A stretch of 64,000 bases of DNA. Source: Competibacter_A sp037045535. Lineage in GTDB: Bacteria; Pseudomonadota; Gammaproteobacteria; Competibacterales; Competibacteraceae. The notes under the pieces are model-generated. The model was not told where the DNA came from and ran no database searches. It worked only from the letters and a program-made list of their open reading frames with translations. Positions 1-8,431 of the stretch are shown here, in pieces. The stretch covers positions 1-64,000 of the forward strand of contig JBAOHI010000072.1 in the NCBI GenBank assembly GCA_037045535.1. Reading direction: 5' to 3'. A program made the translations under genes and the position numbers. Position 1 is the stretch's first letter, and each line of letters begins with the position of its first letter.

Positions 1-339
1 AAATGGCTTGGGGATCACCTCGAGCACATTCGGCAGGCGATACCAGCGCTGCACCTCGGGCCTGGTCAGCGCGGCCGAGCAGATCAGCACCGGGATGCTG
101 GCAGTCACGGGGTTGTTCTGCAGGTCGAGGTAGACATCGAGCCCGCTGCGGTGCGGCATGGCCATGTCGAGCAGAATAATGTCGGGCTGGCTGGTCTCGG
201 CGAGCATCAGCCCGATATCGCCGTCGGCCGCGAGCAGCACCTGGTAGCCCTCGTGCTCGAGCAGCAGCTTCAGCAGCGTCCGCAGGTTGGCGTCGTCGTC
301 GATCAGCAGCACGCGATACTGTTCCAGTGTGCATGGCCG
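1..339 (-). CDS. Response regulator receiver domain protein, partial
   Basis: This is a CheY-like phosphoacceptor domain whose C-terminal end runs off the left edge of the window. Reading leftward, the frame gives YRVLLIDDDANLRTLL (acidic pocket), QPDIILLDMAMP (phosphoacceptor Asp), IPVLICSAAL (the Thr/Ser region) and VIPKPF (conserved Lys-Pro). No convincing ATG lies in frame upstream; the only nearby ATG is in another frame, so the start is either non-canonical or hidden by an indel. The neighbouring genes in this left block all carry frameshifts. No output domain can be seen, so the pathway it serves is unknown. Confidence 0.75.
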
Positions 340-450
340 GTGCCCCCTTGTTGCGCAGTAGTGTTCCGCTTCGCGCTTAGTTCCTCGTAAATACAGACGT
401 TCAACTGCGCCAATAAGTTTCAGCTATTCCCCAGCATACCCCGGCTGCCC

Positions 451-486
451 ATGCAGGTGGTGCGCTCGCGAGCGCACCACCTGCAT
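451..486. repeat. Perfect 36-bp palindrome
   Basis: The 18 bases from 451 are the exact reverse complement of the 18 bases ending at 486, with no loop. The palindrome centres on TCGCGA. It lies in the 340-604 gap between the response regulator fragment and the cupredoxin gene and is followed by a GC-rich stretch (about 490-532) containing a shorter inverted repeat of CCCCTCCCCT type. It could be a cruciform-forming element, a protein-binding site or part of a mobile repeat; the sequence alone does not decide. Confidence 0.85.
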
Positions 487-556
487 GAAATCGCTCCCCC
501 TCCCCTGGCAGGGGAGGGGCTGGGGGAGGGGTTGTATGCTTTCGTAAATCACTAAA

Positions 557-587
557 CGCAGGCGTGCGACGAATTCGCACGCCTGCG
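557..587 (-). terminator. Hairpin, probable terminator of the cupredoxin gene
   Basis: A perfect 12-bp stem (557-568 with 576-587) encloses a 7-nt loop. Read on the minus strand the stem is followed by TTTAGTGATTT. It lies just downstream of the stop codon at 605-607, as expected for an intrinsic terminator, although the T tract is short and interrupted. Confidence 0.55.
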
Positions 588-604
588 CCAACCACCCCAC
601 CATC

Positions 605-2728
605 CTACTCCACCACCACCGTCGCCACCATCCCATTCTTGCCATCGGGCGTGCCGTGCAGCGAGCAGTAGTAGGCAAACGTGCCCGCCGTGCTAAAGGT
701 CACGCTCTTCGAGTTCGCCCGGCTGGAACACCGTCGTGTCGAACGATTTGTCGACTGCGGTGGCCGAGTGCGGGGCCGCGCCGTTGTTCTTCCAGGTCAC
801 AGTCGTGCCGACCTTGATCTTGCAGCTCCTTCGGGTCGAAGTCGAAGTCGATCATCGCGGCCGTGACAGCCGCTGCCGGCGGCGGGGCCGGCGCCGCCGT
901 GGGCTGCGGCGGCGGCGCAACCGCCGCCGGCGCGGCGTCGCCGACCTTGATCACCCCGGCCATGCCGCCGCCGCCGGCCCCGCCGTGGAACTCGCAGAAG
1001 TAGGCATACGTGCCCGGCTTGTCGAAGGTCTGCGAGAAGTTCCCGCCGGCCTCGAGCGTGCCGCTGTTGAACGAGTTGTCGTCGGCCGTGACGGTGTGCT
1101 TGCGCTGGCCGTCGTGCTTCCACACCACCGTGGCGCCCACCGGCACGCTCAGCTCCTTAGGCGTGAAGGTGTTGTCGCCGATCGCCACCTCGGTGCCGCC
1201 CGCCGCCGGGCGCTGGCGCAGGGGCTGGCGCGGGCGCCGCCGCCGCCGGGGCACGCCGCCGACTGCGCGGCCACGATGATTGTGGCGGCCATGCCCTCGC
1301 CGCCCTTGCCGCCGTGGAACTCGCAGAAGTACGGGAACGTGCCGGGCTTGTCGAAGGTCTGCTCGAACGCGCCGCCCGCGTCGAGCTTGCCGCTGCTGAA
1401 CGCGCCGTCGTCGGCCGTGACGGTGTGGGGCTTCTGGCCCTTGTGCGTCCACACCACGGTGGCGCCCACCGGCACGGTGATCTTGTTCGGCGAGAAGGTG
1501 TTGTCGGCGATGTCGACCGCGATCTTCTCAGGCGCGGCCGGCCGGCTGAGCCACCGCCGCGTCGGGGGCGGCCGCCTGGCCGGGCGCGAGCGCCACGCCG
1601 GCCATCAGCTGGGCGTGCTGGTAGGCGGTCAGCACGCCGCCCTCGCCGGCGATCGGGCCGATCTGCTCGTCGAGGTTCACGTCGACGCCCTGGATGGTCT
1701 GCTGGGCCAGCGCCACGATCTTGAGCACATCCTGCTGGGTGTCGGCGATGCCGCCGGCCTCGGCGATCTTATCGGCGCGGTCGTGAATGTCCTGGATGCG
1801 CAGCTGGGTGTTCGCGCCGGCGATCTGCACATGCTCGGCGTGCACCTTGATCTGGTCGGTGGCGTCGGGCGACTCGGCCGCCAGCTTGGCGTGGTCGACC
1901 ATGCCCTTGATGTAGCCGTCCTGCTGGCCGTTCGGCAGCAGCCCGAAGCCGTCGCCGGGGTTCAGCACCTTGCCGTCGCCATCCAGGTCGTGCGCCTCGG
2001 AGCCCTCGATGATATTGGCGATATGCTCGGCGTGCAGCTTGACCAGCCGGAAGTCGCCGGCGGTCGAGCGAGTCGTTCAGGAACTGGGCGTGCCGCTGCA
2101 GCTCGTCGGTCTCCTGGCGCATGCCGAGCGCGAAGCCGATCTTGTTGGGCGTGTTGCCGATGCTAAACAGCACGTGGCGAATATGCAGCAGCGCCTTCTC
2201 GGGCAGCGCGCCCGCGAGCACCACGTTCTGGTTGTTCTGCTCGGCCTCGGCCTCGGCGGCCTGGGTGATATACACCTGGCTGTAGGCGCCCAGCAGGTTC
2301 TGGTTGGCCGGCGAGACAAACGTGAGCGTGGCCGGGTCGGAGCCGAGGCTGAGCTTGCCAAGCGGCAGGCTGCCGTCGGCGCCGCCAAGCCAGGCGGCAT
2401 AGACCTGGCCGGCCGGCGGGGCGGGCAGGCCGGTGACCGAGACGACCACCTCGTCGTTGCGCAGCACCTGGTCGCGCCAGGCGAGCGTGCCGGCGGCGGC
2501 CGGGGCAGCCGGGGCGGTCGGTGCTGCGGCGGCGGCCGTCGGGGCTGCGGCGGCGGTTGGCTCGGGCGCGGCCCCAACCGTCGGCTCGGCGTCCTGCACC
2601 GGCTCGAAGGTAGGGGTGGCCTGGGCGGGGGCGGCGGTCGGCTCGGCGGCGGGGGCGCCCCCGCCGCAGGCGGCCAGCAGCAGCGCGCCGACCGTCAGCA
2701 GCACAAGCGCGAGTTTCCGTGATTTCAA
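605..2728 (-). CDS. Secreted lipoprotein: RskA-like domain, His-rich helical domain, three cupredoxin domains (frameshifted)
   Basis: This is a large predicted lipoprotein that begins at a TTG (2726-2728) preceded by AAGGAG. The signal peptide has the lipobox LLLAACGGG and is followed by a Pro/Ala/Thr linker. Next comes a region resembling the anti-sigma-K (RskA) C-terminal domain (VVSVTGLPAPPAGQVYAAW). Then follows a helical block with repeated His motifs (QRHAQFL, KLHAEHI, DHAKLA, VHAEHVQ, YQHAQLM) and a DGDG..NPGDGFGLL segment. Three plastocyanin-type domains close the protein, with Cu ligands in PHTV, C..H and M positions. At least five frame changes (near 2068, 1535, 1230, 825 and 705) break the frame; the family content continues across each, which suggests indel errors or decay. 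An extracytoplasmic copper or electron-transfer role is inferred. Confidence 0.7.
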
Positions 2729-3284
2729 GGCTGTTTCTCCTTCTTGCGATAGCGCGCCGGCCGCGCGATTCGGGCCGGCAGCGACCCTCTGATGTGGTAT
2801 ACGGACTAGGGTGATGGTTTTTATTTGGTGGGCGGTGGGGCTGCGCGCCCCCGTGCCCATTTTGCGCGTATACGATACGCGCCTACGCTGGGGCTGCGCG
2901 CCCCCGTGCCCATTTTGCGCGTATGCGATACGCGTCTACGCTGGGGGCTGCGTGCCCCCGCCCCACGTGCCTTTCGGGGGCTACGCGCCCCCGTGCCCCG
3001 CGGCAGGGGCGGGCCGCCGCCCCTGCACCCCCGGCGAGGGCTTCGCCCTTCGAACCCAAATTTTCGATGCGTTCCTTTGCCACTACGCTACCGTGCATGC
3101 CGCGTGGCTTGGCAAGCTGGAACGCGAACGTTTTGCGCTTCCGCATCCACCGCCACTTCCGCCCGCTACCTACCTTCCGTTTCCCTTCTGTGCCCCTTTA
3201 GCGCTCAGAGCTTCTGCTCGTTGCGGGAGTGTTGTAGGGGAATCCGGCTCGGGTTTCCCTACGCGGGGGCCCGGGGAGCGCAGC
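2729..3284. repeat. Intergenic region filled with GC-rich repeats
   Basis: No credible gene is seen here. A tandem repeat with a 53-bp period begins at 2836 and 2889, with a partial third copy from 2942; each unit starts TGGGGCTGCGCGCCCCCGTG. A 94-bp element (2971-3064) recurs at 4331-4424 with only one mismatch that I can see. A diverged third copy of the 106-bp element found at 4405 and 4541 follows (about 3046-3122). The open frames across this stretch are translations of the repeats. Confidence 0.8.
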
Positions 3285-4088
3285 TTACTTCACCGCCTGG
3301 GGTTCCCCATAGATAAAATCGTCCATCACCGCCACATCGTTGGTGGCGCTGTCGTCGGGGCCGAGCGCGGCCGTGCCATAGGCGATGCGCACCTTGTGCA
3401 CCACCGGCTCGGGGAAGGCCACGCCTAGGAACGACAGGCCGCCATCGGCGATCGGGGTGGCGAAGGTGCCGAGCGATTTACCCTGCGCGTCGAAGTACTC
3501 AAACGCGGTGTGGTCGGTGTCCACGTCGGCGTAGACCGCGCCAAAGCCGCGCACCACCGCCGGCGTCTGCGTGCCGGGCACAAAGAAGGTCAGCTCGACG
3601 ATGTTGCTGCCGACCGGCGAGAACATGCGCTCGCCGCTGAAGGCCTTGAAGGTCGCGCTGTAGCTCGGGTTGATGTTGCCGAAGCGCGGCAGTGCGCCCG
3701 CAGGGTTGTCGGCGTCGGCGCTGCACCATCAGGCCCTGGCCGGGCGTGGCCAGCACCGCACCGCGCGCGCGCGGCGGCTTGGTGTCGTTGAAGAAGTCGG
3801 GCAGCGTACAGGTTCGGCGCGGCCAGCTCGTCGGGCAGGCTGTCCCACACGATCGAGCGGTGCCCGCTCGGCTGCGTCCCCGGCGCGCCAGCCGTTGTCG
3901 GGCATGCCCAGCAGCTGGCGGTACTCCTCGACCTTGGCCCGGATTGCGTCGGGCCCCGCGCCCGAGCCGGTGACGACCACCGGGCCAGAGCCGGCCGCCC
4001 CCTGCCCGGATGGCGCGCCCCCGCAGGCAGCCAGCGCAAGCACCAGCAGCGCCAGCAGCGCGAGCGTTCGGTATCTGCGATTCGGCAT
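3285..4088 (-). CDS. Secreted lipoprotein of unknown function (frameshifted)
   Basis: The ATG at 4086-4088 opens a lipoprotein signal peptide (LLVLALAACGG). The mature part reads, across three frame changes (near 3885, 3800 and 3717), VWDSLPDELAAPNL, DFFNDTKPPRARGAVL, ADNPAGALPRFGNINPSY, then a long intact C-terminal part (VGSNIVELTFFVPGTQ, GFGAVYADVDTDHTAFEYFD, VAVMDDFIYGEPQ). The C-terminal pattern resembles beta-rich extracellular proteins that carry a GFGAVFxDVD segment and are often uncharacterised. I do not recognise a precise family. The same kind of indel damage as in both neighbours argues for a sequence-quality problem in this block rather than three independent pseudogenes. Confidence 0.6.
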
Positions 4089-4799
4089 CTGTGGCTCCTT
4101 GTTTCGTTTCCTGCAGTCCCGCGTGCGTTTCGGGGGCTGCGCGACCCCGTGTCCTTTTGCGCGTATGCGATACGCGCCTGCGCGGGAGCTGCGCGCCCCC
4201 GCGCCCCGCGTGCCTGCTCATTGCAAAGCCTTTCGGGAGCTGCGCGCCCCGTGCCCCGCGTGCCTGCTCATTGCAAAGCCTTTCGGGGGCTGCGCGCCCC
4301 CGTGCCCTGCGTGCCTGTCCGTTGCAATGCCTTTCGGGGGCTACGCGCCCCCGTTCCCCGCGGCAGGGGCGGGCCGCCGCCCCTGCACCCCCGGCGAGGG
4401 CTTCGCCCTTCGAACCCAAATTTTGTGCGTTCCTATACCGAAAATCTGTCTTGCATGCCTTGTGGCTTGGCAACCTAGAACACCTGGCCGGGCGGCCTCG
4501 TGGCCGCCCCTACCCGCACCTTCAATGCCATGAAAGCAACGCCCTTCGAATCGAAATTTTGTGCGTTCCTATACCAAAAATCTGTCTTGCATGCCTTGTG
4601 GCTTGGCAACCTGGAACACCTGGCCGGGCGGCCTCGTGGCCGCCCCCACGATTCGTGCTCATTGTGATGGCTTATCCCGCTGCGCACAGTGGGCATGATC
4701 AGGCGGCACAGCTCACTAGGAACGCCTCCCTTGCTAGGGGGTCTGGGGGCGCAGCTGCGCCCCCAGCGGGGGTGCGGGGGCAGAGCCGCCCGCAAAATC
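4089..4799. repeat. Intergenic region with three classes of direct repeat
   Basis: No credible gene is seen. Three tandem units of 50-51 bp run from 4186 to about 4337, each containing the GCGTGCCTG and GCAA.GCCTTTCGGG segments. The 94-bp element is at 4331-4424 (other copy 2971-3064). A 105-106-bp element occurs at 4405-4510 and again at 4541-4645; each copy ends in a GGGCGGCC-TCGT-GGCCGCCC hairpin. Such dense repeats are a likely point of assembly trouble. Confidence 0.8.
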
Positions 4800-6692
4800 C
4801 TAGTGGTGATGGGAATGCGCCGCCTGGCGCCCCTCCACCGCGTAGACCACGAACGCCAGCGGCTGGCCCGGGCGCCGCGCTGGCCTTGAACGGGAACAGG
4901 CCGAAGCCGGACATAAACTGGGCGTGCTCGTAGGCCACGATGCCGCCACCCTCGCCCGGCACCGGCGCGATCTCGCCGTCGCCGTTGGCGTCGTCGCCGC
5001 GCTGGATCCAGCCGCTTAGCTCGCTCAGGCGCGCGGCCGGCGTGGCCGCAGCCTGCACGTCGGTCAGCTGAGCCAGCTGCAGCGCCAGGTCGCGCGCCTC
5101 GACCGACCACTCCTGCATATTCTGCGCGCAGACCAGCACATGCTCGGAGTGCGCCTTGACCGAGTCGCTGGCGTCGGGCGCGTCCTTCGCGGCGGTGGCA
5201 GCGTCGCCGGCCGCGCGCAGGTAGCCGGCCTGCGTGCCGTTTTGCAGCAGCCCAAAGCCATCGCCCGGGTTCTGCGAGCGCCCGTCGCCGTTCAGGTCGC
5301 CAAACTTCGGGTCGAGCGAGCCGGCGATCAGGTTGTAGACATGCTCGGCGTGGCGCTTGACGCCGGCCAGGTCGCCGGCCTGCTGGGCCTTGGCGACAAA
5401 GCCCGCGTGCCGCTGCAGCTCGTCGGTCTGCAGCCGGATGCCGGTGACATAGCCCTGCTGGCTGGGCAGGCCCGGCCCGCTGGCCAGCAGCTGGGTCAGG
5501 AACTGCGAGGCCTGGCCGGGCAGCACGCCCTCGAACACCGGCTGGCCGGGCTGGCCGGGCTGGCTGCCGGCCGGCGCCTGGCTGATCACGAAGCGGTTGA
5601 AGCGCGCGGCCAGGTTCGAGCCGTCGGGCGAGCTAAAGCGTGCCGAGTCGCGTTCGTGCCGTCGAGCTTCAGCTCGCCGAGCGCTCTGGGTCGCGCTGCC
5701 GTCGAGCGTGGTCAGGAAGGCGAACAGCGCCTGGCCGGCCGGCGGGGGCGTGTCGACGATCACATGCACCTCCACCTGGTCGCTGCGGCCCTTGTCGTCG
5801 CGGAAGGCGGCCGTGCCGCTCGGCTGACCAAAGTACTTGACCGGCAGCGGGTTGGGCGTGGGCTGGGGCGTGGGCGCGGCGACCTGCGGGCGCGGCGGCC
5901 ACCAGCGGCGGGGCCTGGTCGGCCGGCACCACCTTGATCGTCCCGGCCATGTCTTGCCCGCCGGCGCTGCCGTGCAGCTCGCAGAAGTACGGGAAGTCGC
6001 CAACCTTGTCGAAGGTGTGCGAGAAGCTCTGGCCCTTCGAGAGCAGGTCGGACTTAAAGGCGGCCCCGTCGTCGGCGGTGGCGGTATGCGGCGCGCCGTC
6101 CTGGTTGACCCAGATCACCGTGGTGCCGACCGGGATGGTCACATCCGTGGGGTTGAACACAAAGTTGACCATGGGCAGCGTGAGCTGGTTAGGGCCCTGC
6201 GCCACCGGCTGCACCTGCGCGCCGGCCTCGGCCGGCTCGAGCGTTGGCGTACCAGGTCGTAGTAGACCCACAGGCCCAGCAGGGTCACCAGGATGTAAAG
6301 ACCGTAGGCCGTGCGCATAAACAGCTTGTAGTTCTTGAAGCGCAGCGCCTTGGGCACCAGCTTGTTGCCGCGCAGCATCACAAACGTGCCGAAGAGCAGC
6401 GTGACGAGGCCGAGCAGCGGCGTGGATCAGCGCGGCGGAGTAGTAGGTCTCGCCCAGCCGCTGCGGGATGCCGGGCGCGGCCGACTTAAAGAACGAGGCG
6501 ATCATGATCGAAAGCACCTGCACGACATTGAGTCGTGACCGCGGTGGTCTGCACCCAGCGGTGCGCCTCGTAGCGCCGCATCACCGCCAGCAGCATGCCA
6601 ATCGTCAGCAGCACCGCCACCACGATCCCCAGCACCAGCGAGAGATCGGCCAGAACCGACGCGTTGGTGCCAAGAAAGCCTCTCCCAGTCAT
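4800..6692 (-). CDS. Membrane-anchored protein: 4-TM domain, cupredoxin, RskA-like and His-rich helical domains (frameshifted)
   Basis: The ATG at 6690-6692 follows AAGGAT. The first ~150 residues hold about four hydrophobic segments (LSLVLGIVVAVLLTIGML, NVVQVLSIMIASF, GLVTLLFGTFVML, YGLYILVTLLGLWVYY), similar to small heme-protein-associated membrane domains of DUF420 type. A single cupredoxin domain follows with ligand motifs PHTATADD, YFCELHG and the Met in DMAG. After a Pro-rich linker come an RskA-like segment and a helical block with QRHAGFV, KRHAEHV, KAHSEHVL and YEHAQFM plus NPGDGFGLLQNG. The end is AVEGRQAAHSHHH. At least six frame changes interrupt it (about 6530, 6423, 6255, 5900, 5690/5645 and 4880). 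It shares all soluble domains with the gene at 605-2728 but in a different order. Confidence 0.65.
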
Positions 6693-6822
6693 CGCAAATC
6701 CTTTCGTTGGCAGGGCGAAAGCGTGTGTTGCGCCAGGTAGTGCGTGGGTTCAGCCAGCTACGCCTGGCGCACTCCGAGTCGTTCGAGAAGGATACCCGCA
6801 TCCCCTGCGTGGTTATCAAACG

Positions 6823-7053
6823 TTACACGATACCCTGAATTGACCGATCCTTGGGCGGATCGATGTCGGCCTCGGTCTCGATAAACTCAACCAGGTCGCG
6901 CAAGCTTGCAAAGTAGATCTGGTGGCCGCTTCGGACGTGTTGGATCCAGCCGCGCCACTGGCCGGCCGCTTCGGCGGCATCGCCAGCCTCCCACCAGATC
7001 CGCACGACAAACGAGCCGCCGCGTCGCGCCGGTTCGTGCGACATACGCGTCAC
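6823..7053 (-). CDS. Small hypothetical protein, 76 aa
   Basis: A short intact frame encodes FVVRIWWEAGDAAEAAGQWRGWIQHVRSGH followed by a hydrophobic YFASLRDLVEFIETEADI segment. The pattern (RIW....W.G.I.H..SG...YF..L..L..FI) recalls small uncharacterised proteins that bacteria of several phyla carry in many copies. A second possible start is three codons in. It is the last gene of the left, repeat-rich block. No function can be assigned. Confidence 0.5.
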   Translation of the reverse strand: MTRMSHEPARRGGSFVVRIWWEAGDAAEAAGQWRGWIQHVRSGHQIYFASLRDLVEFIETEADIDPPKDRSIQGIV

Positions 7054-7194
7054 TCCGTCTAGTCATCGACGACGCCGGGACAGCGCCAGCCGCAGCGTCA
7101 AGTCACGGGATCCAAATACAGCGTACCCATGATTCACCTCGCATTTTTCGCTCCCCGCGCCCTGTGGGAGAGAGGTTGGGGGTGAGGGTTTATT
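7054..7194. other. Non-coding boundary between the left block and the CRISPR operon
   Basis: No gene is visible. Gene style, intergenic repeats and indel density change across this stretch. A REP-like element (7151-7189, CTCCCC...GTGGGAG followed by a G-rich GGTGAGGGT tail) ends just before the cas2 stop codon. A CRISPR array would often lie on this side of cas2, but no repeated 25-40-bp unit is present. Confidence 0.5.
7151..7189. repeat. REP-like element downstream of cas2
   Basis: An inverted CTCCC/GGGAG core is followed by GAGGTTGGGGGTGAGGGT. It matches the elements at 7564-7600 and 7608-7641, which lie beside the csx16 stop codon. Copies at the ends of two adjacent genes suggest a shared 3' element or dispersed REP sequence. 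Confidence 0.6.
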
Positions 7195-7479
7195 TCACCC
7201 CACGTAATAAAAATCCGGATCGCTCGGCCGCACCGCGATGCCCAGCGCGCGAATCCCCTCCGCGTCGGGCAGCGGCAACAGCAGGAAACGATCTTCGGCG
7301 ACATCCAGCACACCCCGGATTTCCGCCAGCAGCGCCAACCGCTCGCGGGCGGTCAAAAAACATTCGAATACCGACTTCTGGCCGCCGCTGGCATAACCCT
7401 TCAGGACGTGCAAGGCCGCCTGCAACCGATCGGAATCGGTCACGTCATAGGCAGCGAGATAAAGGTCGCGATGCGGCAT
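7195..7479 (-). CDS. cas2: CRISPR-associated endonuclease Cas2
   Basis: This is a 94-aa protein of normal Cas2 length. Its N terminus reads LYLAAYDVTDSDRLQAALHVLK, a beta strand ending in the conserved Asp followed by the first helix. SGGQKSVFECFLT and RFLLLPLPD match the second strand and the later ferredoxin-fold strands of the family. Cas2 forms the spacer-acquisition complex with Cas1, but no cas1 is visible beside it. The ATG at 7477-7479 is preferred to the longer frame because the extension (up to 7566) is Pro-rich and unlike Cas2. It is the last gene of the operon, separated from csx16 by a 165-bp gap containing REP-like elements and a 14-bp palindrome. Confidence 0.85.
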   Translation of the reverse strand: MPHRDLYLAAYDVTDSDRLQAALHVLKGYASGGQKSVFECFLTARERLALLAEIRGVLDVAEDRFLLLPLPDAEGIRALGIAVRPSDPDFYYVG

Positions 7480-7542
7480 TGGTTTGGCCCTCGTCGGGAT
7501 ATGAGCGAGGGTTATACGCCGGTGCGGGCGGAAAGGCGGGAA

Positions 7543-7556
7543 CGGCAAGCTTGCCG
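7543..7556. repeat. 14-bp palindrome CGGCAAGCTTGCCG, copy 1 of 3
   Basis: A perfect palindrome lies in the csx16-cas2 gap. Identical copies are at 18280-18293 and 19502-19515, all in intergenic gaps of the CRISPR operon. Other AAGCTT sites I saw in the window lack the full palindrome. Confidence 0.8.
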
Positions 7557-7563
7557 CTGCTCT

Positions 7564-7641
7564 CATCGCCCGATGGGAGAGGGGCTAGGGAGGGCGATGG
7601 ACACCCCTCGCCCGGTGGGAGAGGGGCTGGGGGTGAGGGTG
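7564..7641. repeat. Pair of REP-like elements downstream of csx16
   Basis: Two similar units (7564-7600 and 7608-7641) share GGTGGGAGAGGGGCTGGG-like cores. The second ends a few bases before the csx16 stop codon at 7645. They resemble the element at 7151-7189, which has the same position relative to cas2. Confidence 0.6.
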
Positions 7642-7644
7642 AAT

Positions 7645-7944
7645 TCAGCGCGGGTTGACGAGCGTCACCCGATATTCTTCCAGCCGCGCCCCGAACTGGA
7701 GCAGATCGGCGGCGGACAGCTCCCGGCCCCGCCAATCCGGCGGGATTTCCAGACTCAGGTGCAGATAACGCCCGCCGCGCTCGCACACCCGCGCCGCCAG
7801 GTGAATCGGCAAGGTACCGATTACGACATCACCGGACTCAATGACCTCGGGATCGAGATGAGCGATCACCGTATCCACGGTGATGCCTTCCCCAGCAGCC
7901 CAATCCAGCGCGCCGGGGTGGCGGGAGACGAAGAAGGTGGTCAT
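7645..7944 (-). CDS. csx16: CRISPR-associated protein Csx16 (VVA1548 family), candidate ring nuclease
   Basis: A 99-aa protein matches the Csx16 (Cas_VVA1548) pattern: MTTFFVSRHPGALDWA at the N terminus, VIAHLDPEVIESGDVVIGTLP in the middle and YLHLSLEIPPDWRGRELSA near the end. Family knowledge: Csx16 is restricted to type III CRISPR loci and has been proposed to act on cyclic oligoadenylate second messengers, which would switch the immune response off. Its start codon overlaps the Uma2 stop by four bases (7941-7944), so the two are translationally coupled. Catalytic residues cannot be assigned from this sequence alone. Confidence 0.85.
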   Translation of the reverse strand: MTTFFVSRHPGALDWAAGEGITVDTVIAHLDPEVIESGDVVIGTLPIHLAARVCERGGRYLHLSLEIPPDWRGRELSAADLLQFGARLEEYRVTLVNPR

Positions 7945-8426
7945 TGATAATCGATTTCGATGGAGGCCGGAAACCGTGGCGTCAGGCGGCTGGCAGCGAG
8001 TTCGCTCTCCCGGTCGAAAAACCGCAAGTTGCCGCTGGCGTCGCACAGCCAGAATTCCTGGGCGCCGCAGGCAAAATACAGTTCCTTTTTCAAATTCATT
8101 TCCTCTATCGTGTTGGAGGGCGAAACAATCTCCACCAGGATCTCCGGTGCTTCCAGATAAGGATTGGCGCGCTGATTACGCTTGAAAAACGCGACGCTAC
8201 CCCACGCGACGTCGGCGACCTTGACGCCCTCGGTCGTCTGGACGCTGCACTCCGCCAACGGCTCGCCGCCGTCCAGCAGCTTGGCGAGCCAGCGAATGAT
8301 GCGCGCCTGATAAAGACCGTGCTGGTTGGTCGCCGGACTCATCACAATCTGCCCCCACCGGTTAGTTTCCAATTTGAACGGCATGTCCCGGAACAGCGGG
8401 CTGTCACAAATTTCCTGCCAGTGCAT
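7941..8426 (-). CDS. Uma2-family (DUF820) putative restriction-endonuclease-like nuclease
   Basis: A 161-aa protein has the PD-(D/E)xK-like layout of Uma2/DUF820: GQIVMSPATNQHGLYQARIIRWL at the N terminus, VADVAWGS carrying the first acidic residue, then APEILVEIVSPSNT with the E-x-V core and KKELYFACGAQEFWLCD with Lys and Trp/Asp. Uma2 proteins are abundant in cyanobacteria and other bacteria, and their biological role is poorly known. Here the gene sits 5 nt after the CARF-HEPN gene and overlaps csx16. This position suggests a nuclease accessory of the type III response, although random insertion of a common gene family is possible. Confidence 0.8.
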   Translation of the reverse strand: MHWQEICDSPLFRDMPFKLETNRWGQIVMSPATNQHGLYQARIIRWLAKLLDGGEPLAECSVQTTEGVKVADVAWGSVAFFKRNQRANPYLEAPEILVEIVSPSNTIEEMNLKKELYFACGAQEFWLCDASGNLRFFDRESELAASRLTPRFPASIEIDYQ

Positions 8427-8431
8427 GGTTG

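Noticed and set aside
736..2166. A 476-codon plus-strand frame opposite the cupredoxin gene
   Set aside because: It is Arg/Ala/Gly-rich and antisense to clear cupredoxin and lipoprotein sequence, so it is a shadow of that gene.
2811..3428. Long open frames across the repeat-rich gaps of the left block
   Set aside because: They translate GC-rich repeats into low-complexity Ala/Arg/Pro text and overlap on both strands.
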